Assembly (NCBI GenBank): GCA_902793875.1
Contig: CADBFL010000080.1
Location: 1 to 9,121, forward strand
Direction of reading: 5' to 3'
Source: an uncultured Eubacteriales bacterium
GTDB lineage: Bacteria > Bacillota > Clostridia > Peptostreptococcales > Anaerovoracaceae
DNA: 9,121 nucleotides
Position 1 is the stretch's first letter, and the number at the start of each line of letters is the position of its first letter. The notes under the pieces are model-generated. The model was not told where the DNA came from and searched no databases. It saw nothing but the letters and a program-made list of their open reading frames with translations. Positions 1 through 6,835 of this stretch are shown in pieces. A program made the position numbers and the translations under genes.

Positions 1-759
1 GTTTCTCACAAAGTCGGAATCAAATGGATTCCCGGAGCCGTTCCTGTGCTCAGCGGTGCCCTCGAAGCCTATCATGTCGATGCCTATGTTGTCGTTGTCA
101 TGGATGATATTGTCTCTGATCGTGAATCCGTCGATGTTGCCGTTGATGACCGTCGACTCGCTGTCGCCGCACTCGCAGTCATATACCTCGCAGCCCTCCA
201 GGACCAGGTTCCTGACAGGGACGCGGTCGTTGCGGGCGTACGCGCATATGCCGTGGACGCCGCGCACTCCGTGGACCCTGCAGTTTCTTATCGTGATGTT
301 TTCGGGATGTCCTTCACCGTCCGGCGTGCTTTCGTAATAAATGCCGCAGGTCCCGCCGGTGACCTCGAATCCGTCGATGACGATATTGCCTGAATCGACT
401 ATATGTATGCCTGCGCTCTCATCGCCCGGCGCAGATTCGATTACGGCCTTTTCTCCGTCCGCCGCTCTGAAAACGACGGGCTCTTTTTCAGTGCCGGACA
501 GTCCGTTTATCTCAAACTGCCCGTATGTGCCCTCATGCACGATGACTTCGGTGCCCGCGCCCGCATTCTCTGCTGCGAAGGCAGGCGTAGCGTACGGGGA
601 CTCTTCGCTCCCGTCGCCCGTCTCATCGCTTCCGCCTGCTGCGACATGGACCTTCGCAGCCGGGGCCGGGGCGTTTCCGTCAGCGGGCCTTTCATCCGCG
701 CACGCCGCAGACACAGCCGCCAGCATGATCATGATCACTGTGAGCAGAATTTTTTTCAT
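1..759 (-). CDS. Secreted right-handed beta-helix lipoprotein, 3' end cut by window edge
   Basis: The minus-strand frame is open from the ATG at 759-757 to the window edge, giving 253 codons and no stop. The N-terminus (MKKILLTVIMIMLAAVSAAC) has two lysines, a hydrophobic core and a Cys at residue 20 after Ser-Ala-Ala, so it is a probable signal peptide with a non-ideal lipobox. Residues 21-35 form a low-complexity Ala/Pro/Gly linker. Then comes a DUF1565/pectate-lyase-like entry segment (VHVAAGGSDETGDGS, later VIVHEGTYG), followed by repeated short strands of the type IVIDGFEVTGG, ITIRNCRVHG, LVLEGCEVYDC and FTIRDNIIHDN, which are typical coils of a parallel beta-helix. Such proteins bind or cleave polysaccharide at the cell surface; the substrate cannot be read here because the C-terminal coils lie off the edge. 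An in-frame TAA sits 12 nt upstream of the ATG, so no earlier start is possible. No Shine-Dalgarno is visible. The gene diverges from pepT. Confidence 0.8.
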   Translation of the reverse strand, partial: MKKILLTVIMIMLAAVSAACADERPADGNAPAPAAKVHVAAGGSDETGDGSEESPYATPAFAAENAGAGTEVIVHEGTYGQFEINGLSGTEKEPVVFRAADGEKAVIESAPGDESAGIHIVDSGNIVIDGFEVTGGTCGIYYESTPDGEGHPENITIRNCRVHGVRGVHGICAYARNDRVPVRNLVLEGCEVYDCECGDSESTVINGNIDGFTIRDNIIHDNDNIGIDMIGFEGTAEHRNGSGNPFDSDFVRN

Positions 760-765
760 ACAGGA

Positions 766-774
766 ATTTTACCA
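766..774 (-). promoter_or_regulatory. Extended -10 promoter element for the beta-helix lipoprotein
   Basis: On the minus strand TGGTAAAAT reads as an extended -10 (TGn plus TAAAAT). No good -35 is seen at 16-18 bp upstream. Transcription would begin about 7 nt downstream, practically at the ATG at 759, which fits the absence of a Shine-Dalgarno. This is a prediction by eye only. Confidence 0.35.
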
Positions 775-789
775 TTTCAGCGGACCTTT

Positions 790-798
790 TGGTACAAT
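790..798 (+). promoter_or_regulatory. Extended -10 promoter element for pepT
   Basis: TGGTACAAT is an extended -10 (TGn followed by TACAAT, 5 of 6 to consensus). A weak -35-like TTTACC lies at 768-773 with a 19-bp spacer. It would give a leader of about 70 nt before pepT. That leader contains a GGCCGGG...CCCgGGCC hairpin (831-852) just before the ribosome binding site AGAGG at 858-862. The element lies 16 bp from the opposing promoter of the lipoprotein gene, so the two may compete. Confidence 0.4.
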
Positions 799-872
799 TA
801 GAGCCGGTGCAGATATGCACTGAAAAAAATGGCCGGGGAGTCATCCCGGGCCGGAAAAGAGGTAAAAATAAA

Positions 873-2090
873 ATGAGTTCGATCGTTGACAGATTCATGA
901 GGTATATCTCAATCGACACACAGTCAGACCCAGGCAGCGAGTCGACGCCGAGCACGTCGAAGCAATTCAGGCTGGCGAAGCTGCTCGCAGAGGAAATGAC
1001 CGGGATGGGGGTATCCAATGTGAGGTATGACGAAGAGCATTGCTATGTGTACGGCGAGATACCGGCCAGCTGCGACGGAGATATCCCGGCTGTCGCTTTC
1101 ATATCGCACCTGGACACGGCGCCCGACGCTCCCGGCGATGCGTCGAACGCCAGGATAGTCACGGACTATGACGGAGGCGTCATACAGCTTAACGGCAGCG
1201 TCTCTCTCGATCCTGTATCATATCCGGAGCTCAAAAACTACACAGGCTGCGACCTGATCGTGACCGACGGTGTTTCACTGCTGGGAGCGGATGACAAGGC
1301 CGGCATCGCCGAGATAATGACGATGGCCGAAAGGCTCATAAACGACCCGTCCATACCTCACGGCAGAGTGGGCATAGCCTTTACATCCGATGAGGAGATA
1401 TGCGGGAACGCGAGATTCTTCGATATCGAGGGCTTCGGAATGGACTACGCCTATACAGTGGACGGCGGCCCCGTCGGAGAGATCGAGTACGAGAATTTCA
1501 ACGCCGCAGAAGCGGTCGTACGTGTCAGCGGCAGGAACATCCATCCGGGAGAAGCCAAGGATGTCATGGTGAATGCGGTCAGGATAGCCGCCGAGCTCGA
1601 CGGGCTGCTGCCTCAGGAGCAGCGTCCGGAGTACACGGAAGGATACGACGGCTTCTTCCACCTGACTTCCCTGTCCGGAGACGTAACGGAGGCAGAGTCC
1701 AGGTATATCATCAGGGATCACGACGATGAAAAGTTTCAGATCAAGCAGGACCTCATGCAGAAGTGCGTCGATCATCTGAACCTGAAATACAGCGGCGCTG
1801 TCGGGCTCGAGCTGACCGAGCAGTACCGCAACATGAGAAAATACATCGAGCCGCACATGTTCCTTGTAGACAACGCGAAGAAAGCCTTTGCAGACTGCGG
1901 CGTCGAGCCTGTCGTTCTGCCGATAAGAGGCGGCACCGACGGAGCCATGCTCACCTACAGGGGCCTCCCGTGTCCGAATCTTTCGACAGGCGGTCATAAC
2001 TTCCATTCGAATACCGAATACATACCTGTGCAGTCGCTCGAAAAAATGGCGGATGTGCTCGTCGAACTCGCGAGCCTGACCGCCAGGTAA
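873..2090 (+). CDS. pepT: Peptidase T (tripeptide aminopeptidase, M20B)
   Basis: Cytoplasmic di-zinc aminopeptidase that releases the N-terminal residue of tripeptides, used in peptide nutrition and protein turnover. The 405-residue product has the expected family length. Metal and catalytic residues match Salmonella/E. coli PepT with an offset of +1: H79 and D81 in SHLDTAPD, D141 in LGADDKAG, E174/E175 in TSDEEICG, D197 in YTVDGGP, and a C-terminal His (about H378) in GGHNFHSNTEY. The family segment IRGGTDGAML, which forms the substrate pocket, is also present. The start is ATG 873, because AGAGG at 858-862 lies 10 nt upstream; the frame is open further upstream to 789, but that stretch overlaps the predicted promoter and lacks PepT similarity. 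The gene is followed after 33 bp by the convergent ArsC-like gene, with no clear terminator between them. It appears intact and monocistronic. Confidence 0.97.
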   Translation: MSSIVDRFMRYISIDTQSDPGSESTPSTSKQFRLAKLLAEEMTGMGVSNVRYDEEHCYVYGEIPASCDGDIPAVAFISHLDTAPDAPGDASNARIVTDYDGGVIQLNGSVSLDPVSYPELKNYTGCDLIVTDGVSLLGADDKAGIAEIMTMAERLINDPSIPHGRVGIAFTSDEEICGNARFFDIEGFGMDYAYTVDGGPVGEIEYENFNAAEAVVRVSGRNIHPGEAKDVMVNAVRIAAELDGLLPQEQRPEYTEGYDGFFHLTSLSGDVTEAESRYIIRDHDDEKFQIKQDLMQKCVDHLNLKYSGAVGLELTEQYRNMRKYIEPHMFLVDNAKKAFADCGVEPVVLPIRGGTDGAMLTYRGLPCPNLSTGGHNFHSNTEYIPVQSLEKMADVLVELASLTAR

Positions 2091-2123
2091 AATATCACAT
2101 CTGTGAATGTAACAGTCCGCTTC

Positions 2124-2477
2124 TCAGAGCAGCTTTTCAGCCCATTCCGGTTCTCTGAAACCCGTGAGCACGAAGCCGTCGCCGACGAGGAGCGGTCTTT
2201 TTACGAGCATCCCGTCCGCGGCGAGCAGCGCGAACTGTTCGTCATCGCTCATCTCAGGCAGTTTCTTTGAAAGGCCGAGGTCGCGGTACTGCATGCCGCT
2301 GGTGTTGAAGAACCTCTTCAGCGGCAGCCCGCTCATCTCATGGTACTTTCTCAGCTCCGCCTCGCCGGGATTGTCCGTCTTTATGTCGATCACCTCGTGA
2401 TCTATGCCCTTTTCCTCAAGCCACTTCAGAGCCTTTCTGCATGTGCTGCATCTGCTGTAGCAATATACCTTTATCAT
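2124..2477 (-). CDS. ArsC/Spx-family thiol-redox protein (arsenate reductase-like)
   Basis: A 117-residue thioredoxin-fold protein of the ArsC/Spx/YffB family. The N-terminus MIKVYCYSRCSTCRKALKWL carries C10-S-T-C13, the same position as the CXXC redox switch of Spx, followed by the Arg-Lys helix typical of the family. The C-terminal part RPLLVGDGFVLTGFREPEW is the characteristic conserved tail. Members act as glutaredoxin/thioredoxin-linked arsenate reductases or, for Spx and MgsR, as RNA polymerase-binding stress regulators; these cannot be told apart here, and no arsR, acr3 or arsB gene is adjacent, so true arsenate resistance is doubtful. The start at 2477 is fixed by GGAGGAAGAC immediately upstream; a longer frame from 2519 would only translate the leader. 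The gene diverges from the aldo/keto reductase, and a shared redox-stress response is a reasonable inference. Confidence 0.9.
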   Translation of the reverse strand: MIKVYCYSRCSTCRKALKWLEEKGIDHEVIDIKTDNPGEAELRKYHEMSGLPLKRFFNTSGMQYRDLGLSKKLPEMSDDEQFALLAADGMLVKRPLLVGDGFVLTGFREPEWAEKLL

Positions 2478-2506
2478 GTCTTCCTCCGTTCTCCGCCATA
2501 TCCTTC

Positions 2507-2535
2507 TTTTTTTCAACACAATGATACCATATAAT
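2507..2535 (+). promoter_or_regulatory. Promoter of the aldo/keto reductase gene
   Basis: There is a perfect TATAAT at 2530-2535. With a 17-bp spacer the -35 position is TTTTTT (2507-2512), a weak match. Transcription would begin near 2542. The ribosome binding site AAAGGAG (2554-2560) lies 6 nt before ATG 2567. Confidence 0.55.
2521..2529 (-). promoter_or_regulatory. Extended -10 promoter element for the ArsC/Spx-like gene
   Basis: Minus-strand TGGTATCAT is an extended -10 (TGn plus TATCAT, 5 of 6 to consensus). No convincing -35 is visible. Transcription would start near 2514, giving a leader of about 37 nt that includes the strong ribosome binding site. It directly abuts the -10 of the opposite promoter. 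Confidence 0.4.
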
Positions 2536-2566
2536 TGAACACGACAGAGAGAGAAAGGAGCACGAC

Positions 2567-3598
2567 ATGAGAGACCTTACACTTGGAAGCACCGGCATCA
2601 CGGCGCCGCAGAACGGATTCGGAGCGCTTCCGGTCCAGAGACGCAGCACTGACGACGCGGTCGCGCTGCTCAGAAGAGCATATGAGGGCGGCATGCGCTA
2701 CTTCGATACGGCAAGAGCCTATTCGGACAGCGAGACCAAGCTCGGCATCGCTTTCGAGGGCATCCGCGACAAACTGTATATAGCTACGAAGACAACGGCG
2801 ACCACAGGAGACAAGGTGAAGGAAGACCTTGAGACCTCCCTCCGCGAGCTGCGCACCGACTATATAGACGTTTATCAGCTCCACATGGTCGACCGTGTGT
2901 ATAAGCCGGGAGACGGGACGGGAGTCTACGAAGTCCTTCTGGAGGCGAAGGACTCCGGAAAGATAAGGCACATCGGAGTGACCGCCCACAAAATAGGAGT
3001 CGCATTCGACCTGGTCGATTCCGGACTGTACGAGACGCTGCAGTTCCCGTTCAGCTATCTGTCAGACGAAAGAGATTTTGAGCTCGCAAGGCGCTGCAGC
3101 AAGAATAGCATGGGATTCATCGCGATGAAAGGCATGGCCGGCGGCCTCATCACGAGATCGGATGTCGCCATGGCCTTCCTCGAAAAGTACCCGAATGTCA
3201 TGCCTATCTGGGGAGTGCAGAGAGAAGAAGAGCTCGAGCAGTGGCTCTCGTACATGGACGACACGCCTTCCCTTACCGACGAGATGCTCGCGTACATCGA
3301 AAAGGAAAAAGCGGAGCTTTCAGGCGACTTCTGCAGGGGATGCGGCTACTGCATGCCGACCTGTCCTGCCGGCATCGCCATAAACCAGTGTGCGCGCATG
3401 TCGCTGATGCTGAGGCGGGCTCCTTCGGAGGTCTGGCTGTCAGAGCACTGGCAGGCTGAGATGAAGAAGACCGAGGAATGCATAGATTGCGGCCAGTGCA
3501 CGGCGCACTGCCCGTACGAGCTCGACACCCCTGCTCTTCTCAAAAAGAACTACGAGGACTATAAGAACGTCCTCGCAGGCAAAGTAAAAGTGGACTGA
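2567..3598 (+). CDS. Aldo/keto reductase with C-terminal 2x[4Fe-4S] ferredoxin-like domain
   Basis: The 343-residue protein has two parts. Residues 1 to about 250 form an aldo/keto reductase barrel with the catalytic tetrad D47 and Y52 (FDTARAYSDSE), K75 (IATKT) and H106 (VYQLH). Residues about 255-320 carry two cysteine clusters, C256-x2-C259-x2-C262-x3-C266 and C305-x2-C308-x2-C311-x3-C315, each ending in CP as in bacterial ferredoxins. This fusion is common in anaerobic Clostridia and annotated as aldo/keto reductase with 4Fe-4S binding. It is a cytoplasmic oxidoreductase that probably links NAD(P)H or ferredoxin electrons to a carbonyl or related substrate, which cannot be predicted. The barrel is slightly shorter than in the classical family. 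The start is supported by AAAGGAG 6 nt upstream. The gene is transcribed alone, ending at a strong terminator. Confidence 0.93.
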   Translation: MRDLTLGSTGITAPQNGFGALPVQRRSTDDAVALLRRAYEGGMRYFDTARAYSDSETKLGIAFEGIRDKLYIATKTTATTGDKVKEDLETSLRELRTDYIDVYQLHMVDRVYKPGDGTGVYEVLLEAKDSGKIRHIGVTAHKIGVAFDLVDSGLYETLQFPFSYLSDERDFELARRCSKNSMGFIAMKGMAGGLITRSDVAMAFLEKYPNVMPIWGVQREEELEQWLSYMDDTPSLTDEMLAYIEKEKAELSGDFCRGCGYCMPTCPAGIAINQCARMSLMLRRAPSEVWLSEHWQAEMKKTEECIDCGQCTAHCPYELDTPALLKKNYEDYKNVLAGKVKVD

Positions 3599-3618
3599 AC
3601 GGACTGAACGGACCGAAC
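3592..3618 (+). repeat. Three tandem 9-bp repeats across the aldo/keto reductase stop codon
   Basis: GGACTGAAC occurs twice, then GGACCGAAC (one change). The first copy contains the last codon and the TGA. Because the unit is 9 bp the frame is kept, so the second copy supplies a second in-frame TGA and the third reads CGA instead. It looks like replication slippage. Confidence 0.85.
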
Positions 3619-3623
3619 ATACC

Positions 3624-3666
3624 GAGGGACCGGTCATCAGGCCGGCCCCTCTTTTCATTTTTTACT
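3624..3666 (+). terminator. Intrinsic terminator after the aldo/keto reductase
   Basis: GAGGG (3624-3628), an A/C mismatch, CCGG, an 8-nt loop, CCGG, then CCCTC (3647-3651) form a 9-bp stem with one mismatch, followed by TTTTCATTTTTT. There is no T-run on the opposite strand, so it serves the plus-strand gene only. Confidence 0.85.
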
Positions 3667-3671
3667 TTTCT

Positions 3672-5255
3672 TCACTTTTTGTTTTTAAGCACCACTGCGC
3701 CGTTTTTGCCGCCTTTATATTCCCTGTCCTTCATCACAGGATGTCCGTTCACATAGACATGGACTATGCCTTCCGGACGGAAATCCGGTTTTGACTCATC
3801 GACCTTCATATTATCAAGATCGATGACAGTTATATCGGCTTTGAAGCCCGGCTTCAGATAGCCTCTCTCGGGTATGCGGAAGCGGTCGGCCGTCTTGCCT
3901 GTCATCTTGCGCACGACCTTCTGCATCGGGATGCCGTATCTTTTTGCCAGAAGGAAGAACTGCGGGAATGTCTGGAAGGCCGCGATGTTCTGAAGGCCCT
4001 TGTCGACCACCCACGCATCCGTCATGAATACGGACAGCTCGTCGTTCATCAGACGCTTTACGATCTCGTCGTTATAGTACTTGCCGAGATAGATGCTGCC
4101 CGCGCGGTCAGAAAGATCGACGAGTTTCAGATACATGTCGAGTTCCGACAGTCCCTCTTCGGCAGCGCACTCCGGTATGGTCTTTCCCTCGTATTCAGGA
4201 TGATCATCCGAGATATACGCCACGACCATGTCGTCCCAGTCGATGCCGAGCACCTTGCGGTACATCAGTATCGTAAGTTCGAGCTTCCGGCGGTTCACAG
4301 GAAGCTTCGCCTCCTCTTTGCTGAGCTTTGCGTACCACTCAGGGAATACGACCGTGATGACAGACGCTCCGTAGTGGAACACGTAATTGTCGAAGGCCAG
4401 AGGATTGCCCGTATAGTGCTCTCCGTGGAATGTCGCGAGCATCTTGTTGAGCAGCTTCCAGCTCCTCTCCCCTACGAAGATGAGATGGCTGTATTCGAGC
4501 CTGCAGCCCGACTTGTGCATGATGTCTACCGCCTCGTCGAGTCCCATCTCGAGATGCGACTTCTTTGTGAGCAGCGGATAGTCTGCGCTGACTATGGAGT
4601 TTGCCCTCGGGTGGATCGTAACTATGCCGTCGTACTTTGCTATCTCTTTCGCAAACGCGATTATCTCGTCTTCTTTCGCGTAGCGGTCAGGCTCGTACAT
4701 GAAGCCGAAGGACCCGCCGAAGGCTCCGCCTTCCATGGCTTCCCTGACGTGCCCGAGCTCTTCTTCGATCTGCTCCTGCGTATAAGGCGCCGGATCATAG
4801 CCCGTCATGCCGGCTCTTACCGAGCCCTGCCCGATCAGCGGCACCAGGTTCACGTAGAGATTACCCTTCGCGCGTTTTTTGAACTCGGCAAAGCTGCACG
4901 GATGCAGGGCGTCGAAGAGTCCTCCGCCTATCTTGTCCCTGTGCGGCGTGCCGGGATCGATGCCGAACGGCGAAAAGCTGCAGTTTCCGGTGATCTGAGT
5001 GGTTACGCCCTGTTCGATGAACGGCCTGAAATATTTCTCGGCGTCCTCTCTGTCGTAGAAGAAGTCGTTGTGCGAATGCGCGTCTATGAGGCCCGGGCAG
5101 ATCTGCAGGCCGCTTATATCGATGACCTCGTCAGCTTTTTTGTTTATCTTTTCCGCCACTTCGATTATGCGGTCGTCCTCGATCAGGACATCGCCGGTGA
5201 ACGGTCTTCCTCCCGTACCGTCATACACGGTACCGCCTTTGAATAATGTCTTCAT
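3672..5255 (-). CDS. N-acyl-D-amino-acid deacylase (D-aminoacylase)-family amidohydrolase
   Basis: A 527-residue metal-dependent amidohydrolase of the D-aminoacylase branch. The composite N/C-terminal beta-sandwich is seen in TLFKGGTVYDGTGG and in ADITVIDLDNMK...GIVHVYVNGHPVMKD. The zinc-site residues follow the D-aminoacylase order: H60 and H62 (IDAHSHND), C92 as bridging ligand (TGNCSFSP), H215 (TIHPRA), H257 (EYSHL) and D413 (VFMTDAW) as catalytic acid. Family members hydrolyse N-acyl-D-amino acids or related N-acyl or carbamoyl compounds in the cytoplasm; the exact substrate is unknown, and the IHPR and MTDAW variants differ from classical D-aminoacylase, so specificity may differ. The start is ATG 5255, with AGGGAG (5268-5263) 7 nt upstream. 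It is the second gene of an operon with the MATE exporter, 42 bp downstream of that gene's stop. No terminator with a T-run is visible after its stop. Confidence 0.9.
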   Translation of the reverse strand: MKTLFKGGTVYDGTGGRPFTGDVLIEDDRIIEVAEKINKKADEVIDISGLQICPGLIDAHSHNDFFYDREDAEKYFRPFIEQGVTTQITGNCSFSPFGIDPGTPHRDKIGGGLFDALHPCSFAEFKKRAKGNLYVNLVPLIGQGSVRAGMTGYDPAPYTQEQIEEELGHVREAMEGGAFGGSFGFMYEPDRYAKEDEIIAFAKEIAKYDGIVTIHPRANSIVSADYPLLTKKSHLEMGLDEAVDIMHKSGCRLEYSHLIFVGERSWKLLNKMLATFHGEHYTGNPLAFDNYVFHYGASVITVVFPEWYAKLSKEEAKLPVNRRKLELTILMYRKVLGIDWDDMVVAYISDDHPEYEGKTIPECAAEEGLSELDMYLKLVDLSDRAGSIYLGKYYNDEIVKRLMNDELSVFMTDAWVVDKGLQNIAAFQTFPQFFLLAKRYGIPMQKVVRKMTGKTADRFRIPERGYLKPGFKADITVIDLDNMKVDESKPDFRPEGIVHVYVNGHPVMKDREYKGGKNGAVVLKNKK

Positions 5256-5283
5256 TTCTGTTCTCCCTGGATCTGTTCAGCGT

Positions 5284-5321
5284 CTGTTCCAATACTATCA
5301 TTCTGTTCCAATACTATCATT
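5284..5321 (+). repeat. Perfect 19-bp tandem duplication at the 3' end of the MATE gene
   Basis: Two exact copies of a 19-bp unit (plus-strand CTGTTCCAATACTATCATT) are followed by a partial third match (TTGTTCCAT). On the coding (minus) strand the unit is AATGATAGTATTGGAACAG. The second copy begins inside the MATE stop region, so the repeat number sets the reading frame at the end of the exporter gene. Confidence 0.95.
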
Positions 5322-6701
5322 TTGTTCCATGCGGTCAAAGTTTTTGAAGCTTACGATCACCATCGATACGGACATCACGAAAGCCAGAAAGTCGGATATC
5401 GGGCTGGCGTAGAAAACTCCGTATATGCCGAAGTATCTCGGCAGCAGCAGAAGCAGCGGTATGAGAAAGAGCCCCTGCCTCGACAGGGACACCAAAAGTC
5501 CCTGCCTGTGATTGCCGATGGACGAAAAGTACATGATGGTGACGGGCTGTATGTTCTGGAAAAACACCAGCATCATGTATATGCGCAGATACATCTCCGC
5601 AAACTCGTAATACAGTTCGGAGCCCGTTCCGAATATCGATATTATCTCTCTCGGAAAGCACTGCAGGCAGATGAAGAAAATGACTCCTATCGCGAACGCG
5701 GCGGCAAAAGCCCTCCAGTAAGCTGACTTTACCCTGTCATACCGCTTCGCTCCGAGGTTGTATCCCCATATCGGCTGGCAGCCCTGCCCTATGCCTACCG
5801 CGAAGGAGACCATTATCATATTGAGTTTCTGGGCAATTCCGGATACGGCGAGGGGTATGTCCGGTCCGTATATGGAATGCGCACCGTAATACTCGAGCAC
5901 ATTGTTGAGAACCAGCGCAGTGGTCATCATCAGCATGTGATTCACGAAGTTCGGTATGCCGGCCTCCATGCTGTCCAGCATGTGAGACCAGCTGATACGG
6001 AGCTCTCTGGCGGATATCCTGAACGATCTGAACCTCGGATAATACAGCAGCGTGAGAACGAATCCCGTGAACTGGGATATCACCGTAGCAGCCGCAGCTC
6101 CTTTCAGGCCAAGCCCCATAGGGTACATGAAAAGCCAGTCGAGGAACACATTCAGAACAGCGCCCGCGCCGTTGCAGAGCATGGAATATTCCGGACTCCT
6201 GTCCGAACGGATGATGTATGCCGAAGCGTTGGTAAAGAGATAAAACGGAAGCCCGAAAGCTGTTATCGACAGATATGAAAGCGCCAGCGGGTAGACATCG
6301 CCGTTTTTTCCGGCTCCGCCGAGAACGACTATATCGCTCCTGAACACATAGATGATAAGGCCGAGGATGAGTCCGGCCGCCGCGGCTCCGGTGATGCCGG
6401 TATGTACGTATTTTCTCGCTTCGTCGTGGTTCCCCGCGCCCTGATTGATGCTGAAATTGGATGCCGCGCCGACGCCGAAAAGCATGCTTATTCCTGTGGT
6501 GAAAGTTACCGTCGGGAACACGACATTCGTCGCGGCATTTCCGAGCATGCCGACGACGTGACCTATGAATATCTGGTCCGTGATGTTATACAGCGCGCCG
6601 ACCAGCATGCTGATGATGGCCGGAATGGCGAACCTCGTTATAAGCGGCAGCAGCGGCGCGCTGCCGAGAGGATTTTCTTCTTTTTGTATCATTGCCGGCA
6701 A
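5298..6701 (-). CDS. MATE-family multidrug/metabolite exporter
   Basis: Polytopic inner-membrane protein of about 467 residues with the hydrophobicity of 12 helices in two six-helix lobes. The first helix region reads PLITRFAIPAIISMLVGALYNI followed by DQIFIGH, the usual signature of MepA-like MATE proteins of Bacillota, and a second-lobe counterpart occurs around SFAVGIGQGCQPIWGYNLGA. These proteins export cationic drugs or metabolites driven by Na+ or H+ gradients. Start choice: GGGAGG (6715-6710) lies 8 nt before a TTG at 6701 and 17 nt before ATG 6692, while the longer ATG at 6728 would translate the ribosome binding site itself; TTG 6701 is preferred, ATG 6692 is possible. It is the first gene of an operon with the amidohydrolase. 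Its C-terminus (SIGTE) is shaped by a 19-bp tandem duplication that probably shortened it by about 9 residues. Confidence 0.92.
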   Translation of the reverse strand: MPAMIQKEENPLGSAPLLPLITRFAIPAIISMLVGALYNITDQIFIGHVVGMLGNAATNVVFPTVTFTTGISMLFGVGAASNFSINQGAGNHDEARKYVHTGITGAAAAGLILGLIIYVFRSDIVVLGGAGKNGDVYPLALSYLSITAFGLPFYLFTNASAYIIRSDRSPEYSMLCNGAGAVLNVFLDWLFMYPMGLGLKGAAAATVISQFTGFVLTLLYYPRFRSFRISARELRISWSHMLDSMEAGIPNFVNHMLMMTTALVLNNVLEYYGAHSIYGPDIPLAVSGIAQKLNMIMVSFAVGIGQGCQPIWGYNLGAKRYDRVKSAYWRAFAAAFAIGVIFFICLQCFPREIISIFGTGSELYYEFAEMYLRIYMMLVFFQNIQPVTIMYFSSIGNHRQGLLVSLSRQGLFLIPLLLLLPRYFGIYGVFYASPISDFLAFVMSVSMVIVSFKNFDRMEQNDSIGTE

Positions 6702-6709
6702 CCGTTCTT

Positions 6710-6715
6710 CCTCCC
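6710..6715 (-). promoter_or_regulatory. Ribosome binding site that decides the MATE start
   Basis: Minus-strand GGGAGG is separated by AAGAACGG (8 nt) from TTG 6701. This is the ideal distance for that codon, too far from ATG 6692 and inside the frame if ATG 6728 were used. Confidence 0.6.
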
Positions 6716-6731
6716 TTGATCCTGTCATATC

Positions 6732-6761
6732 ATATTAACACCCGCATAAGAAAACTGGCAA
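6732..6761 (-). promoter_or_regulatory. Predicted promoter of the MATE-amidohydrolase operon
   Basis: On the minus strand TTGCCA (6761-6756) and TAATAT (6737-6732) are separated by 18 bp. The -35 lies directly after the T-run of the preceding terminator, so the operon starts fresh rather than by read-through. Confidence 0.5.
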
Positions 6762-6762
6762 G

Positions 6763-6785
6763 AAAAAGCCGCCCGCAGGCGGCTT
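6763..6785 (-). terminator. Intrinsic terminator, probable 3' end of a tracrRNA-like transcript
   Basis: AAGCCGCC (6766-6773), a 4-nt loop and GGCGGCTT (6778-6785) make a perfect 8-bp GC-rich hairpin. On the minus strand it is followed by TTTTTC. No protein gene ends just upstream of it on that strand; the nearest element is the degenerate 36-bp repeat at 6836-6871, so it most likely ends a small RNA. Confidence 0.8.
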
Positions 6786-6835
6786 CAGATCGTAGCGTTC
6801 AGATCGTAGGCAAAGCGGGGCTTCAGCGCCTCTCT

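Noticed and set aside
831..852. GGCCGGG...CCCgGGCC hairpin in the pepT leader as a riboswitch
   Set aside because: The leader is only about 70 nt and shows no known aptamer motif; there is no T-run for attenuation.
1275..2006. 243-codon minus-strand open frame
   Set aside because: It is antisense to pepT, whose motifs and length are complete.
2095..2106. TCACATCTGTGA palindrome in the pepT/ArsC-like gap as a CRP-type site or terminator
   Set aside because: The half-sites are in the wrong order for CRP, the stem is only 5 bp with a 2-nt loop, and no T-run follows; it lies between convergent gene ends.
4200..5246. 348-codon plus-strand open frame
   Set aside because: It is antisense to the amidohydrolase, which has clear catalytic motifs; the frame is a codon-bias shadow.
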